Assembly: GCA_009829735.1 (NCBI GenBank)
Contig: CM020618.1
Span: forward strand, 14,862,568 to 14,926,567
Reading direction: 5' to 3'
From: Pyropia yezoensis
Lineage: Eukaryota; Rhodophyta; Bangiophyceae; Bangiales; Bangiaceae
DNA length: 64,000 nucleotides
The first letter of the stretch is position 1; each line of letters opens with the position of its first letter. A program made the translations under genes and the position numbers. The notes beneath the pieces are model-generated. The model was given only the letters and a program-made list of their open reading frames with translations. It searched no databases and was not told the DNA's origin. Below, in pieces: positions 1 through 11,004 of the stretch.

Positions 1-800
1 CGGCAGGTGGAGGCCTCGTGGACTTGGCACCCCCGCCGACCACCTCGGCCTGTGAGCACGTAAATCTGTCCCAGGTGCCCTGACGTAAGCGTCATCATGA
101 ATCCCTGTTTCTTGGCGGGTTGCTCCTTCAGGAGCAATGTCACGTGTGGCGTGTATGTCGTAGAGCAAGAGGTGCCCAGCCAGTGTGGATAAGAAGATAC
201 GGATGGTGACAAGCATAGCATATCGAAGCACACCAGTCAGAGAGTGTCCACAGCTCGGCAGGCCCTCACTACCCTGACCCTAAAAGAGCGAGTGAAGCAC
301 GTTCGTCTCTGCCGCACGCCCCACTCTGTAGACATCGTGGAGTCAGCACTGTTACAAAGAAGACCAGAAGATTGCTTAGTAGCTGTACTTTTCGTCACAG
401 ATTCAAATGCTATTCAGTCAGAACCTGCAACAAAAAAGATCATCTCCAGAATGGTCGTATTGACTTCAACAGTCCCTTCCTTCTAATTCCGCTAATTCCA
501 GTAGCTCTTTGTCATCTAATTGATCCTCCTTATCTAGGAATACTACTAATGCGGGAACACCTACATGTCTTGCTAAAAGAAATGTTCACGAGTTTGTGGC
601 ATTAAACCATATGTCGCAGATACACGTCAAATGGCTCCATCCATTTGAGCAGCACCTGTAATCACTATTTTTGCGTACTCGGCATAGCCTAGACAATCTA
701 CGTGAGAATAATTACCAGATTTTTGTTTGGTATTTGGCATGAGCAGTACTAATCGTAATACATCTTCCGTTTTCTTCCGGAGCGGAGCCGATTTCATCCA
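1..800. other. no gene recognised
   Basis: The open frames here are short, unrelated to any family I know, and several begin with GTG rather than ATG. Base composition is lower in GC than in the gene core. I see no RNA gene or repeat boundary before about position 810. Confidence 0.4.
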
Positions 801-809
801 AGCAGTTCG

Positions 810-1650
810 CTGCACAGCGGCACTCTGACATTTTTCTAGGCATACACGCGACGAACTGCGCACGTACACACAGGCTGTCGACCTTCTTAACCGATACAAT
901 CGGATCCGTCGAATCAGCGCTGAAATGGGATTGCGTATTTAAAGTAGAGGCGGGCTGGCGGCGCTTCCTAAGGGGCCGGCCGGTTGCGGCGGCTGCCACG
1001 ACCATGAAGGGTGATGCACGTTCGGATTTTGTTTTTTTCCCCCAAGCGGCGCGGACTCGGCGCACAGGCCTCGCTCGATTGTGTGCTCCCAGGAGTACGC
1101 ACGGCTCAGCAGCACTCCGACGATTTTGTACACGTAAACATGACACACTAGACCTGTACACCTACGCTGTTGAATTGCCCGACCAATACATTCATATCCG
1201 TCGAAACAGTGCTGAAGTTGGATTGGGTATTGAAAGTATAGGCGGGCTGGCAGCGCTTTCTGAAGGGCCGGCCGGTTGCGGCGGCTGCATCGACCATGAA
1301 GGGTGCTGTACGTTGGGGTTTTGTTTTTGTCCCCCAAGCGCTCTGGACTTAGCGCACTGTCCTCGCACGATTGTGTGCTCCCTGCAGTTCGCACGGCTCA
1401 GCAGCACTCCAACGTATTTTTAAATGTAAACGTGGCACACTAGACCTGTACACATACGTTGCGAAATTGCCCGACCGATACATTCGAATCCGTCGAATCA
1501 GCGCTGAAATTGGGTTGGGTATTGAAAGTTGGGGCGGGCTGGCGGCGCATCCTGAGGGGCGGATCCGCTTTCGGCGGCCAATTGCGTTAACAGCAAAGAG
1601 TGCAGTACGCTGGGGCTTCGTTATTATCCCTCAAGCGTTCCGGACTCGCG
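810..1650. repeat. 292-bp tandem repeat, about three copies
   Basis: A unit containing CCGTCGAATCAGCGCTGAA recurs with its GCTGAA at 919, 1211 and 1503, an exact spacing of 292 bp each time. The similarity runs through the whole unit: GGCGGGCTGGCGGCGC, GGGCCGGCCGGTTGCGG, a run of T followed by CCCAAGCG, GATTGTGTGCTCCC and CACACTAGACCTGTACAC all recur at the same offsets. The first copy is diverged upstream of about 820 and the last copy fades after about 1650. The overlapping open frames here (about 140-150 codons on both strands) are by-products of the repeat. No coding function is supported. Confidence 0.85.
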
Positions 1651-2730
1651 GGGCGGGGCGTTCGGCGTCTCTCCGTCGCTCCCCGTGCGTCCCGTGGGTT
1701 TTTGGCTTCGTATGTTGTGCGGCGGCGCCGGTATTGCACGCGTCCCGTGATGGGCTCCAGACTTTTCTAGCGGGGCGTGGAACCCGCCATCCGGCGCTTG
1801 CCGCCATGCGCGGCCGCCGTCGGGGCGTCCCTTAAGAGGCGCGCGGGCGTTTGCAGCTGTGGTCCGGCGCCGCGCGGTGGGGCGGCGACGGCGGTCGCGT
1901 CGGGGCCGTCGATGGCCCTGCCGCCGTTCTCGGGGCGGCGCCGGTGGGGGCGACACGCGACGTGCCACCGCGCCGTGTGCTGCGGGCGGCGCGGCTGGCG
2001 GAACCGCGTCGGCACGCCGCGTCGGAATGAGCAGGTGGTAGACGGAAGCAATGGCGGTCGCGGCGGTGGTCCATGGCGGTTGTGGTGGTTAGCGCGGCGC
2101 CGGCCGACGACGGTGTAGCACACGCCGATGGCAGGGGTGGTGGCGGTGGCGCGGGGTACCGGCCGGGCAGGTGTCGATGCGGGCGGACGTGTGCAGCCCG
2201 CCGGTGTGCGGAGCGCGCGGTGCCGGAAAGTTCACCGTCGTGTTTCGTGCGTCAATGAACGTCGGGGGAGTGGGGCAGCGGCAAACCGCGCCAGTGTTTG
2301 TCGGAGCATCGCCGGTGGGGTTTTAGGGTGAGTCGCTCATGGCACGTCCGCACGAATGGGAAAGCTTCTACGTACGAGGCTCGTGCCGGTGTGAAGTTGC
2401 AAAACGGTGGTGCCTCGGCCTCTGAACGGTCGATGGGTGGGGGTGCAGGGGCCTGCTGGGGCGCATGAGCTCACTCACGTTCAAGCCACTTACTGATTTG
2501 CACACGAAAACCCAGCAAGACAACGTTTACAAAACAACACGACTCCAATATACACCGCCAGTCGACGTGCCCCATGCCACGAAGCCTGATACAGGGCACG
2601 CAGCCGTTGTCGGGTGAGGCGAACAGTGCACATGCCGCACGGTCAACCGGCGCCAATTCACGAGTGCGCCACCGCGGGTCCCGACGAAAACAAGTTTATC
2701 ATCGATGTGCGAAAGCGCACGAAATGCACG
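1651..2730. other. GC-rich stretch without a recognised gene
   Basis: Long overlapping frames occur on both strands because stop codons are rare in GC-rich sequence. None shows a domain, and no frame is favoured over the others. Nothing further seen. Confidence 0.35.
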
Positions 2731-2733
2731 GAC

Positions 2734-4117
2734 TTATGGCACGCCAGACGGCCTTTCGAGCGGGCCGGGCATACACGTAATACAAGGAGTGCACATCGCC
2801 AGCGTGACAATGGATGACTGCGTCTCCAACGCCCAATTCCGCACCGTGCAGTCCCGCAACCCTGACAGCATGCGCGCTCCGGTGCGGCATTCGCTGCGGT
2901 CGTCGACTGCCAAGCACATCACGGCGCCGGTATGGCCCGTCAGCGTGGTCACACACGAATGCGCACCACCATCCCACACCCCCACCATCTTATCCGCAGA
3001 AGCCAAAACCCAAAGCGCTTCAGGCCCGTATCTGCTGTCATCGAACACCGCGACGCACGTAACCCAGCTCGTGTGACCAACCAGCGTGGCGACGCACAAC
3101 TGGGTGTCCACATCCCACACACACACCGTGTCGTCCTAGAAGCCAGAACCCACTCTTGCTCCTGCGCCACCCGCGATTCCGTTTACCACCACCAAGCATG
3201 CCACCGGTGCGGTGTGGCCCACCAGTGTGGCAACGCACAACCGAGCTTCCACGTCCCATATGCGAATCATATTGTCGTACGAACACGAAAATACGAGCGC
3301 ACACCCCGCCGTTTATTCTTTTGCGCACCAACGCGACGCAATTCACACTGCTTCGATGGTCCGCCAGTGTGGTCACGCAGCATTTGTCCTCCACATTCCA
3401 CACTTGCAGCGTCTCTTCACCTAATCCAGACGCTACCAGCGTCGCAGAACCGTCGCAGCCATCGCTGACCACGGTCAAGCAGTTGACATGGCCTGCGTGA
3501 TCTGATTGCGTGGCGACGCACGATGGCTCCTCCACGGCCCAAATCCGCATAGCCTGGTCTGCAGATCAAGAAACTAACCTCGCGCCGGTCCCGTTCCCGG
3601 CGCCGTTGACCACCGTCAAGCACTTGACACTGCTGGTGTGTTCCGTCATGGTTCCCAGGCATGATTGTGCCTCCACGTCCCAGATGCGAAGAGTGTAGTC
3701 GCGGGATCCCGGCACAACCTGCGCTTTCTTTGCGTTCCTCCTATTGCCAACGACCGCCAAGAAGCTTACGTCATCGGGGTGGCCCGACAGCGTGGATACG
3801 CACGACATCGTGTCAAGGTGCCACACCCGCACCGTCATGTCCCGAGACTCAGAAGCAACCCGTGCGGCTGCGCCGTCTCTACCATGGCTGACCACTGCAA
3901 CGGAAGTCACGCGGGCCGTGTGACCTGCTGGTTTCGCTCGGCGAACCCCGCTCCACTCTTCCCACACCTGAAGCCTTCCTCTCGGAGGAAGAATCAACAT
4001 CAAAATGCTGTACGCGGCCAACGACAACGCACGACCCGGCTTGCAATGGAGTGGCGCTATCCGGAAACACCCGCCTTTCGATTGGCAAGCTCTAGTGCAA
4101 TGCGCCGAACAGCTCAA
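2734..4117 (-). pseudogene. WD40-repeat protein, broken by two stops and a frameshift
   Basis: Read on the minus strand, this encodes eight or so WD40 repeats, visible as a series of RIWDVE/VWDVD strand-d motifs each followed by a GH dipeptide context such as TLVGHT about 10 residues later, with repeats spaced roughly 50 residues. A conserved inter-repeat linker, VVNGxGxGxGARLVS, recurs. The frame is interrupted by a TGA at 3566-3568, inside a repeat that continues in the same frame directly afterwards, by a one-base frame change near 3300, and by a TAG at 3136-3138. WD40 proteins form beta-propeller scaffolds; the high similarity between repeats and their regular spacing recall the NACHT/STAND-type or bacterial-like WD40 arrays, but no other domain is visible. 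The most economical reading is a pseudogene; sequencing indels could account for the frameshift but not for both stops. Confidence 0.75.
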
Positions 4118-4334
4118 TGGTGGGTTTGATCAGGAGCTCAGGAGCGGTGCCGCCAAAGTAGACTAGCATAAGTCTATCTTCTGCAAACACAGCATCGGTA
4201 TGCTTGGAGCGAAAGCGTTCGATCAACTCGAAGGCTGCTTGCTGCAGCGCCACTGCCAGGCAGGCACGTCCGTCCGTCGCTTTGAATAAGCGCGTAGCTA
4301 AGGCCCCCTCGACAACGGCCGCCACGCTGCCCAT
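4092..4334 (-). CDS. possible 80-residue upstream exon or small ORF next to the WD40 remnant
   Basis: An ATG-initiated frame of 80 codons lies immediately upstream of, and slightly overlapping, the WD40 reading frame, in a different phase. It reads like ordinary protein rather than repeat shadow (mixed hydrophobic and charged residues, FELIERFRSKHTDAVF in the middle). It could be the first exon of the WD40 gene before an intron, or the frame-shifted N-terminus of the same decayed gene. No family recognised and no convincing splice site confirmed. Confidence 0.3.
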   Translation of the reverse strand: MGSVAAVVEGALATRLFKATDGRACLAVALQQAAFELIERFRSKHTDAVFAEDRLMLVYFGGTAPELLIKPTIELFGALH

Positions 4335-4349
4335 GAGACTCACGTCCAA

Positions 4350-5572
4350 CTCCTGACTGTCCGAGCGTCACAAGCCGCATGTGGTGGTTATCTGGGCGTA
4401 AGCCCACACCAACGGGGTACCTTATCCTCCTGAAGGAGAATGGTGAGGAACCCGGGGTATAAACCCTAGAGTCAGAACCGCCGGAACGTAAAGCTCCACG
4501 CGAAGGTGGAAGCGTCCGGGACGGGGAACACGAGGGTAACGCAAGGTTGGTTTTTTGTGAGGGGGAAGCAACGGGCACAGCCCCACGCGCACATATCCCT
4601 CTTTGGCCCGCCGGTCCAGGGCCCGCTGTGGGACCCCGGAGTGCGGGCCAACACTCCCTACACTAAACACCCAATCAAAACACTCAGAACCCTCCAACTC
4701 ATCTCTCCACGCAAAACACGCTTAGTGGTGGGATCTCACTAAATCTCGGCCAGATTGGGGCGGAAGTAGCCCGCCCTAGGTAGCTTCCCTTCACTGGCCA
4801 GAAGGCCAATTCCAATCGGGCGGGCGTAATCGCTCTACCCGATATTATCTTATCTTCCCCCCCCCATTCATGGGGGGATCCAGCGAGGATGACGTGGCGT
4901 GCCCCTCCCGAGGGAGGAGCGACCCCCTCCTGCCCCCGATTGGTCAGGGGCAGAGGTCGCCACGATCCGCCTCCCCCTGAAGGGGGATGCCCCTAGCCCG
5001 AGGGGTGCGGTAAACCCCCACACTCCCCACGCCTTAAGGCCACGCGTCCCGTGTGGCATATGCCGACACTTACGAGAAGGGGTCGTGTGACGCATTCCTC
5101 AAAGGGGGTCCCGCCTTGGGACGGCCATCGCACCCCCTCCCCGACCTGGGCAGCCCCCTTCAGGGGGGTGCCCTCAGACGGAGCGCACGGGGGATGCACA
5201 CATGCACCCCCTGCTTACCGCTCTTCACCCGGGGTGGCCAACTCACGTGCTCCCATCCGGGGGCACCGGGCCTGCGCCGAACGGGTGCGACCCGGGTTTT
5301 CCCGGGCGTCTTCGATCATCGCACCCTCATACGAGGGTGCAACCGCGGGGTTTGTAGGGGAGAGAGGGTGTCACCCCTCCCCTACTTGTCGACCACGTCC
5401 TTGGCGCCACCATACGGTGGAGCCACCGGCCTCCTTGTGGGACCCCACCGTTTCTCGGCGGGGCACCTTGGCCCTTCGAGGTACTCGCCCCCCCCCCCTT
5501 CCCCCTTTTAAAGGGGGGTCTCCGCTCGGAGTGTGCCGGCCTTCCGGGCGGCCACCATCGGCCCCTCTGTGC
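4350..5572. other. palindrome-rich spacer, probably part of the Ty3-related insertion
   Basis: No gene is supported. The sequence is notable for perfect short hairpins at regular intervals: a 7-bp stem at 4860-4877, CCTCCC-GA-GGGAGG at 4904-4917, CCCCCT-GA-AGGGGG at 4973-4986, CCCGGG-TTTT-CCCGGG at 5291-5306, an 8-bp stem with ATAC loop at 5321-5340 and CCACC-ATAC-GGTGG at 5407-5420. The same kind of hairpin continues through the pol remnant at 6.7-9 kb, which suggests this is the 3' non-coding part of that element. I could not find an LTR pair. Confidence 0.5.
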
Positions 5573-6040
5573 GCCGCCGCCGCGGGCGCGCACCTCTTCC
5601 TCGGCGCGCCGCCGCTGCGGGCGCGCACCTCTTTCTCGGCGCGCCGCCGCTGCCGGCGCGCACCTCTTCCTCGGCGCGCCGCCGCTGCGGGCGGGCACCG
5701 TTGCTGTGGTCCGGCCGCTGTGGGCCGGCGTTGTCGTGGCCGCGCTGCCGCTGCGGGCGCGCGGCTCTGCTGTTGTCCGGCCGCTGAGGGCCGGCCTTGT
5801 CGTCCTTCTTGCGGCGCCGCTGTGGGCGGTCGCCGTTGTCTTTGTCCGGCCGCTGCGGGCCGGCGCTGTCGTCGTGGCTGCGCCGGCGCTGTCGGCGGAC
5901 CTCTTCCTCCCCGTTGCACCGCCACCAAGGGCGGGCGCTCCTGTTGTCGTGGCGCCCCCTCTGTGGGCGGGCAACTTCTGGCCGGACGCGTCGCCGCTGT
6001 GGGCGGGCGCCTGTTTCCTTGTTGCAGGGCCGCCCTTCTG
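5573..6040. repeat. GC-rich minisatellite, 35-bp unit
   Basis: The motif CACCTCTTCCTCGGCGCG recurs at 5591, 5626 and 5661 (and in degenerate form at 5696), a period of 35 bp, then degenerates into CCGGCCGCTGNGGGCCGGC-type units up to about 6040. Because 35 is not a multiple of three, every frame stays open, which produces long artefactual frames of 185-350 codons on both strands. No coding function is supported. Confidence 0.8.
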
Positions 6041-6723
6041 GGCGGCCGCTATGTCCTCTCCGGGAGACCACCCCCCTATGAGGGTGGATGACATACCGGA
6101 GGGTGACCGTGGGTCAACCCCTGATGGGGTCGACACCCACCGGGGCGTACCGCTCGTCCCTATGGACGAGGATCGGCACGACTCCAGCAAGGACAAGGGC
6201 GAGCGGTCGTTGTTGCCACCGTCAAGGGCGGCAACTGTGGGAGGGTCTTATGACCCTCTCCCGTCACTCTGCTTGCACGCCCTTTGCCTGTGCACCCCCA
6301 TGGGGGTGACGACGGCCACGTGCCAAGCCACGCACACGTGTAAACGTACGCGTCCACCACCCCCTTCTGGCGGGTGAGTTAGCCAAGTGGTACCACGGTA
6401 CCAGTGTAAACGGCCGTCGGGGCGAACGCCATCGACGTCGTTAGCAAGGCGATCCCATACGGGGTCGACGCAAAAGGTCTTGGCGGCGACGACGGCGTCC
6501 GCCATCGTCGTCATCCTTGCGCTTCCTCCCGTAGGTGATAGCCTCGCGGGGAAGGTCGACGACCGATGCCGTGAACCTGAACCCACGACCGTACGGTCGT
6601 GAAGCAAACATTTTCCCACAATGCTAGCGCGGAGTGACCGTGCGCGGTGGGGTGCTCCTCGCCTTCTTGATGGCAAGCGTAGTCGTCATAGTCGGCGGTA
6701 GAGATTAGAGAGGGCGACTTCCA
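6041..6723. other. hairpin-rich sequence downstream of the Ty3 pol remnant
   Basis: No gene recognised. It continues the series of short perfect inverted repeats: ACCCC-TGAT-GGGGT at 6117-6130, GAGGGTC-TTAT-GACCCTC at 6241-6258, a 16-bp palindrome CACCCCCATGGGGGTG at 6293-6308 and another, ACGACCGTACGGTCGT, at 6585-6600. Read on the minus strand it lies just 3' of the chromodomain of the pol remnant, so it is probably the 3' end of that element. Confidence 0.45.
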
Positions 6724-9160
6724 TTAAAGTCCAAGCTTCCGCCCCTTACCAGTTAGTGCCGTTGCATAAAAGAAGATGCCACTCGGGGTAACCCGAATTT
6801 TAAGCTTCCTTCTTCTGCAATATTTTCGCACGGCTTCAGCCGGCAAACCCGTTGCTAGCCGCCAGGTATCAACCTGGGGGCCATAGCCAAACCAGCGTAT
6901 GCGTAATTCAAGCGCTCCCTCCGCATTAAAGCGGTGGTCCACAAACTTCTCGAACACGTACTCTCTGACATCCCCTGTACTCGGGGAGGGCTGAGCCACT
7001 TTCAAGTTGGCTCGTGTTGCCTCGGCACGTGCCTAGGCAGGATGGCCTGCTTGGGGTGCCGGGGCACGAGTGGCATGGTCACTCGTAACCGTTCGGATCC
7101 CTGAAGGGGTCTCCACAGTGAAGCGTCGCCCGTCGGTCCTCAAGACCATGTAGGGGCCCACGCTCTTATGAGCGAGCTTAGACCGCTTACGGGTATGGGA
7201 GGCCAGGAAAACCCAGTCCCCCTCCCGTAGGTCCTTATTCTTCTCCGCGACAGTGGCGTCAAAGGTTTTCTTATACGCCTCCTGCGCCTTGGCCAGGTGC
7301 TTACGCACCTGGGGAATAATGCTCTTCAAGTCTTCCACAAACCGTAAGGCTGCGGTCTGGGAGTCCTCGTCCTCGCCTTCCTCCAAGTCCTCCTTCTCCT
7401 TAAGGGGACGGAGCTTAGGGAGGCGCTCGACCGCCATGGTTTGGAGCCGCCTTGGGCTCACAAACATGAGGGGGGCCTGCCCAGTGCTAGAATGCACTTG
7501 AGTGTTATAGGCCGTTGTGAGAAGTGAGACATAACGGTCCCACTCCTTTGGGTGCTCCGCGGTACAAACCCGGAGCTGCCTCATAATAGTGCGATCATAT
7601 CGCTCCACCTGCCCATTTGTTTGGGGGTGGTAAGGCGTCGTATACTTCGCCTCAATCCCTAGAAGTCCTAAGACCCCCTGGAAAAATACGGAAGCAAACT
7701 GCGGACCGTTATCGGTCAGCGTTGAGTCGGGTATGCCATAAGACGCTACCCAGACGTCAATAAAGGCCGAGGCCACTGCCACCGCGGTAATCTCCTTCAT
7801 GGGGACCGCCCGGGTGAGCTTACTAAAACGGTCCACCATAACAAGTATAAACCTGTTACCGTTTTCAGAAGCGGGTAAGGGTCCGAGAATATCCATCGCC
7901 AGGCTGGCGAAGGGCTCGTTGGCTGGGAATAGCTTGAGCGTAGACGTATGCCTACGCTCATCCAGCCTATTCCGAGCACACCCCGTGCACTGGGAGATGT
8001 GTTTGTACACGTCTACAATCATGGTGGGTCATTAGACCCCACGCCTCAGCGTGGCGTACATCCGGCGAGCCCCAGGATGGGCCGCCAATGGTAACTCATG
8101 GTTGTACGTCATAAGACGCTCCCGTAGAGATGTGGGGATCACCATCTGAGTGGTGTCCAGGAAGAAGGACCTCCGGCATAGTATTCCTTCTTCGTTCTCG
8201 AAGAAGAAGGCCTTCTTGGCCCATTTTGGGTCAGGGGGAGGTACCGACTCCCATTCCTTCCGCCGTTCCAGGCAGAAGGTGTCCTCAGCCAGAGCTTTTA
8301 TAAGCTCCTCTACCGTAATGGGACCCAAAGGGCGATGCTTCTCGCTCCGCCCGGCCAAAGCCTGAGCAGACCGGGTCAACGTGGCGAGGACCGGAAGGTC
8401 CTCATCTATAGGAGCCTTGTCAGGCTCGTCCGTGGGCAAGCGTGACAAAGCGTCGGCCACCTTATGGTCGGCCCCCGGTTTATACCGGAGTTTGTAGGTA
8501 AACTCAGACAGCCGAAGCCGCCAACGGTTAATCCGTATGTTTGGGCTATTTGTAGCCAGCACCGACAGAAGGGCACCGTGATCACACCTTATTACAAATT
8601 CCTCCCCTTCAAGGTAGGATCGTAGGTGTGTCACGGCCCATACGACACCGAGCGCTTCAATCTCGGTGACGTCATAACTTCTCTCGGCCGGGTTCAACGG
8701 CCGGGAGTAGTACCCTTCAGGGAGGTATTCCCCGTCGGGTTGCTGTTGTAATAAACAACAGCCGAGCTGCTCATAGCTCGCGTCCACGTCCACTATATAG
8801 TGGCCGCCCATCTGAGGTATCGCTAATACGGAGGGTGATAGAAGCAGCCCCCGAAGCGTCTCGAAAGCGTTCCTCTCCACCTCTGTGGGGGAAGATAGCT
8901 TCGTAGGAAGCTTGGTACTCGTCAGCGCGGTTAGGGGCTTCGCTACTTTGGCGAAGTCCCGTACGAAGCGCCGATAGACGCCGCACATCCCCAGAAAACG
9001 TTTCATCTGGGTTTGTGTACGAGGGTATTGCAACCCTCATAGCGCTCTCGTATTTTTCCCGCATACGAGAACGCGGCCAGGTCTTATGACATGGCCGAGG
9101 TAGGCGACTTCCTCTTGAAAAAAGGCGGCCTCCTCCCACCTGCCGCGGTCGCCGCTAGCG
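6724..9160 (-). mobile_element. Ty3/gypsy chromovirus pol remnant (RT C-terminus, RNase H, integrase, chromodomain)
   Basis: A single minus-strand frame runs from the minisatellite junction near 9140 to a stop at 6724. In order it carries the C-terminal end of reverse transcriptase (AYLGHVI near 9110, then FLGMCGVYRRFVRDFA), RNase H (VDASYEQLGCCLLQQ, LSRLP), the integrase zinc finger (two His and the CTGCARN cysteines), the integrase core (MDILGPLP, TDNGPQF, YHPQTNGQVER, so the D,D,E residues are visible), and a chromodomain near 6800-7000 (RIRWFGYGPQVDTWR). This order defines a chromodomain-bearing Ty3/gypsy element. The upstream RT core with its YxDD motif, protease and gag are missing; the 5' side ends in a 26-bp minisatellite. 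The frame is never shifted but contains four nonsense codons: TGA at 9037-9039, TAA-TGA at 8029-8034 and TAG at 7033-7035. It is therefore inactive. No LTRs identified. Confidence 0.9.
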
Positions 9161-9905
9161 GCTGGCCGCCGCCCTCGCGCCACCACCGCCCCCGCTCGCA
9201 GTTGGACGTCGCTCGTCGGCCGCCACCTCCCGGCCGCCACCGCCACTGCCGCGGCCGCTGCTTGGTGGCCGCAGCCGGCTGGCCGCCGCCCCCGCCGCCG
9301 CCGGCTGGCCGCCGCCCCCGCCGCCGCCGGCTGGCCGCCGCCCCCGCCGCCGCCGGCTGGCCGCCGCCCCCGCCGCCGCCGGCTGGCCGCCGCCCCCCCG
9401 CTGCCGCCGCTGCTGCCGCTGCCGTCGCGGGCTTGTGGCCGCCACCCTCCCGCTGCAGCCGCAACCGGTTGTCGTCCGTTCCTTCCCCGCTGCCGCGGTC
9501 ACCGCCGCAGCCACCGGCTCATAGCCGCCCCCCCGTCGCTACCGCCGCCACCGCCGCCGCCGGCTTGTTGCCGGCCTCGCCCTTGCCGGCTGGTCGCTTC
9601 TCCCCTGCCGCTGCCGCAGCCGCCGGCACTGCCGGCTGGCCTCCGCCCCACCGCCGCCACCGACGCTGCTGCTGGCTACTCTCCGTCTCTCCGCCTCGCC
9701 TTCGCCGCTATCGCTGCCGCCGCCTGCTGGCGGTCCGCCAACGCCGCCAACGCCATCTTTCGTCGGCCGCTGCCCCCTCGCCGCCGCCGCCACCGCGGCG
9801 GTCACCGGCTGCTGGCCGTTCCGGCGCCGCCGCCGCGGCCAGCCGCCTTGCTCGCGGCCGCCAGCAAGTCGCCGCCCCGCCTCCCCACCGCGGTCGCTGG
9901 ATGGC
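9145..9905. repeat. GC-rich minisatellite, 26-bp core unit
   Basis: The unit GGCTGGCCGCCGCCCCCGCC plus GCCGCC recurs at 9277, 9303, 9329, 9355 and 9381, a period of 26 bp, embedded in about 750 bp of related degenerate CCGCCG/GCTGGC sequence. It abuts the truncated RT of the Ty3 remnant. The 358-codon plus-strand frame here, and the opposite frames, are composition artefacts: the period is not a multiple of three. Confidence 0.8.
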
Positions 9906-10869
9906 CTACGCTCCCCGCCATAAACTACTCTTTTTGTGGGCATCCCATTGGACGTCGTGTTGTCCGTTTTTGTGGCGCTGCGCGCGCCCATGGCGTCAGT
10001 GCGTAGCAGTTTGCAGCCGAGGGTGGTCCAGTACGCTCCCAAGAAGCAAGGTGCCTTTGAGAGCCTCGATGAGGAACTTCTGGTTCTTTGCTCGTACTTC
10101 TGACTCCACGAGTATTCCCAGCGACCCTTTTTTAGTCGTCTTGGACAGTTTTGGCACTCGTGAGTGACACTTGGTATCGGTGTGTTCGGTCGTTGCTGAG
10201 GTTTTGCATAGTCGTGACATGCCATCACCGTGCTCACCCCGAGGATTACCTGTCCGGACCATTGCTTGGAAATTGTTTCTAGTCACCAAGAAAATGCCGA
10301 TGAGAACGCTTTTGTCGTCAGAACCACAAGCGCATGACGAGGAAGTGCGTCTTGACGGCCGTTCGGGACCGGCCAGCTGCCAGCCTTTTACAACCGACAA
10401 GGTGGGGGGTGTTCAGCCGGTCTTGACTGTCACGGCTGTAACCACGTGAGCTATCCACACTTCCTTCACAACTTACGCTAACATATATACTTTATTCAAG
10501 GCGTTTGAGTATACTTAACTCCAGGTCTGCTCGCAAAACTCGGTTGGAAAAGCCCCTAAAATATTGTTAATACTTTCGGGTTTTCCGCTCAGGAGCCGTT
10601 TACCAAAGGGTGCGCCCCCCCCCCAAATCAAACCTTCTCTAAATCGTCCGATGACATAAAGAGACGGCCTGGAAAACGGGTGGATTGGAGAACCAACAGC
10701 CCTCGCTGAATGATGACCAACCCTTTATGTCTCGAGTCTCCCATTGCCGCAAGTGATCACCCTCACCCCCAGCTCCCCGATCCAAGCGGTACCCTAAATA
10801 CAGAAGGTGTCCCCGCGGGTCTCTCCTTGGTAGAGAGACCCGCGCAGTGGATCCGGTTTCATTTTCCCC
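9906..10869. other. no gene recognised; strong hairpin at 10814-10844
   Basis: Composition drops back to mixed. No frame shows a domain. A perfect 12-bp stem, CGCGGGTCTCTC paired with GAGAGACCCGCG around a 7-nt loop, occupies 10814-10844. Nothing else seen. Confidence 0.4.
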
Positions 10870-11004
10870 ATGACAAAATTGGGGAACAGCAATAGGATAG
10901 ATCGAGCGGGGGGAGAGCTCTCTGACACAAATGGCGAAGATGCTGACGTTGATATCAATCTATCTACGTATTCAGAAGATGGCGAGCTGGCCATTCGAAG
11001 GTAA
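10870..11004 (+). CDS. possible 44-residue ORF or first exon, acidic
   Basis: An ATG frame of 44 codons ends in TAA. It has a low-complexity-free, acidic sequence (SDTNGEDADVDINLSTYSED). The stop lies in GAAG|GTAAAC, which is also a good splice-donor sequence, so it might be a first exon whose continuation I cannot identify. No family recognised; could be chance. Confidence 0.18.
   Translation: MTKLGNSNRIDRAGGELSDTNGEDADVDINLSTYSEDGELAIRR

Noticed and set aside
5051..6377. Several frames of 185-350 codons on both strands
   Set aside because: Products of the 35-bp GC-rich minisatellite and palindromic GC sequence; none is better supported than the others.
9091..10167. 358-codon plus-strand frame
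   Set aside because: It runs through the 26-bp minisatellite in which all frames are open; it has no domain and the unit length shifts frame each copy.
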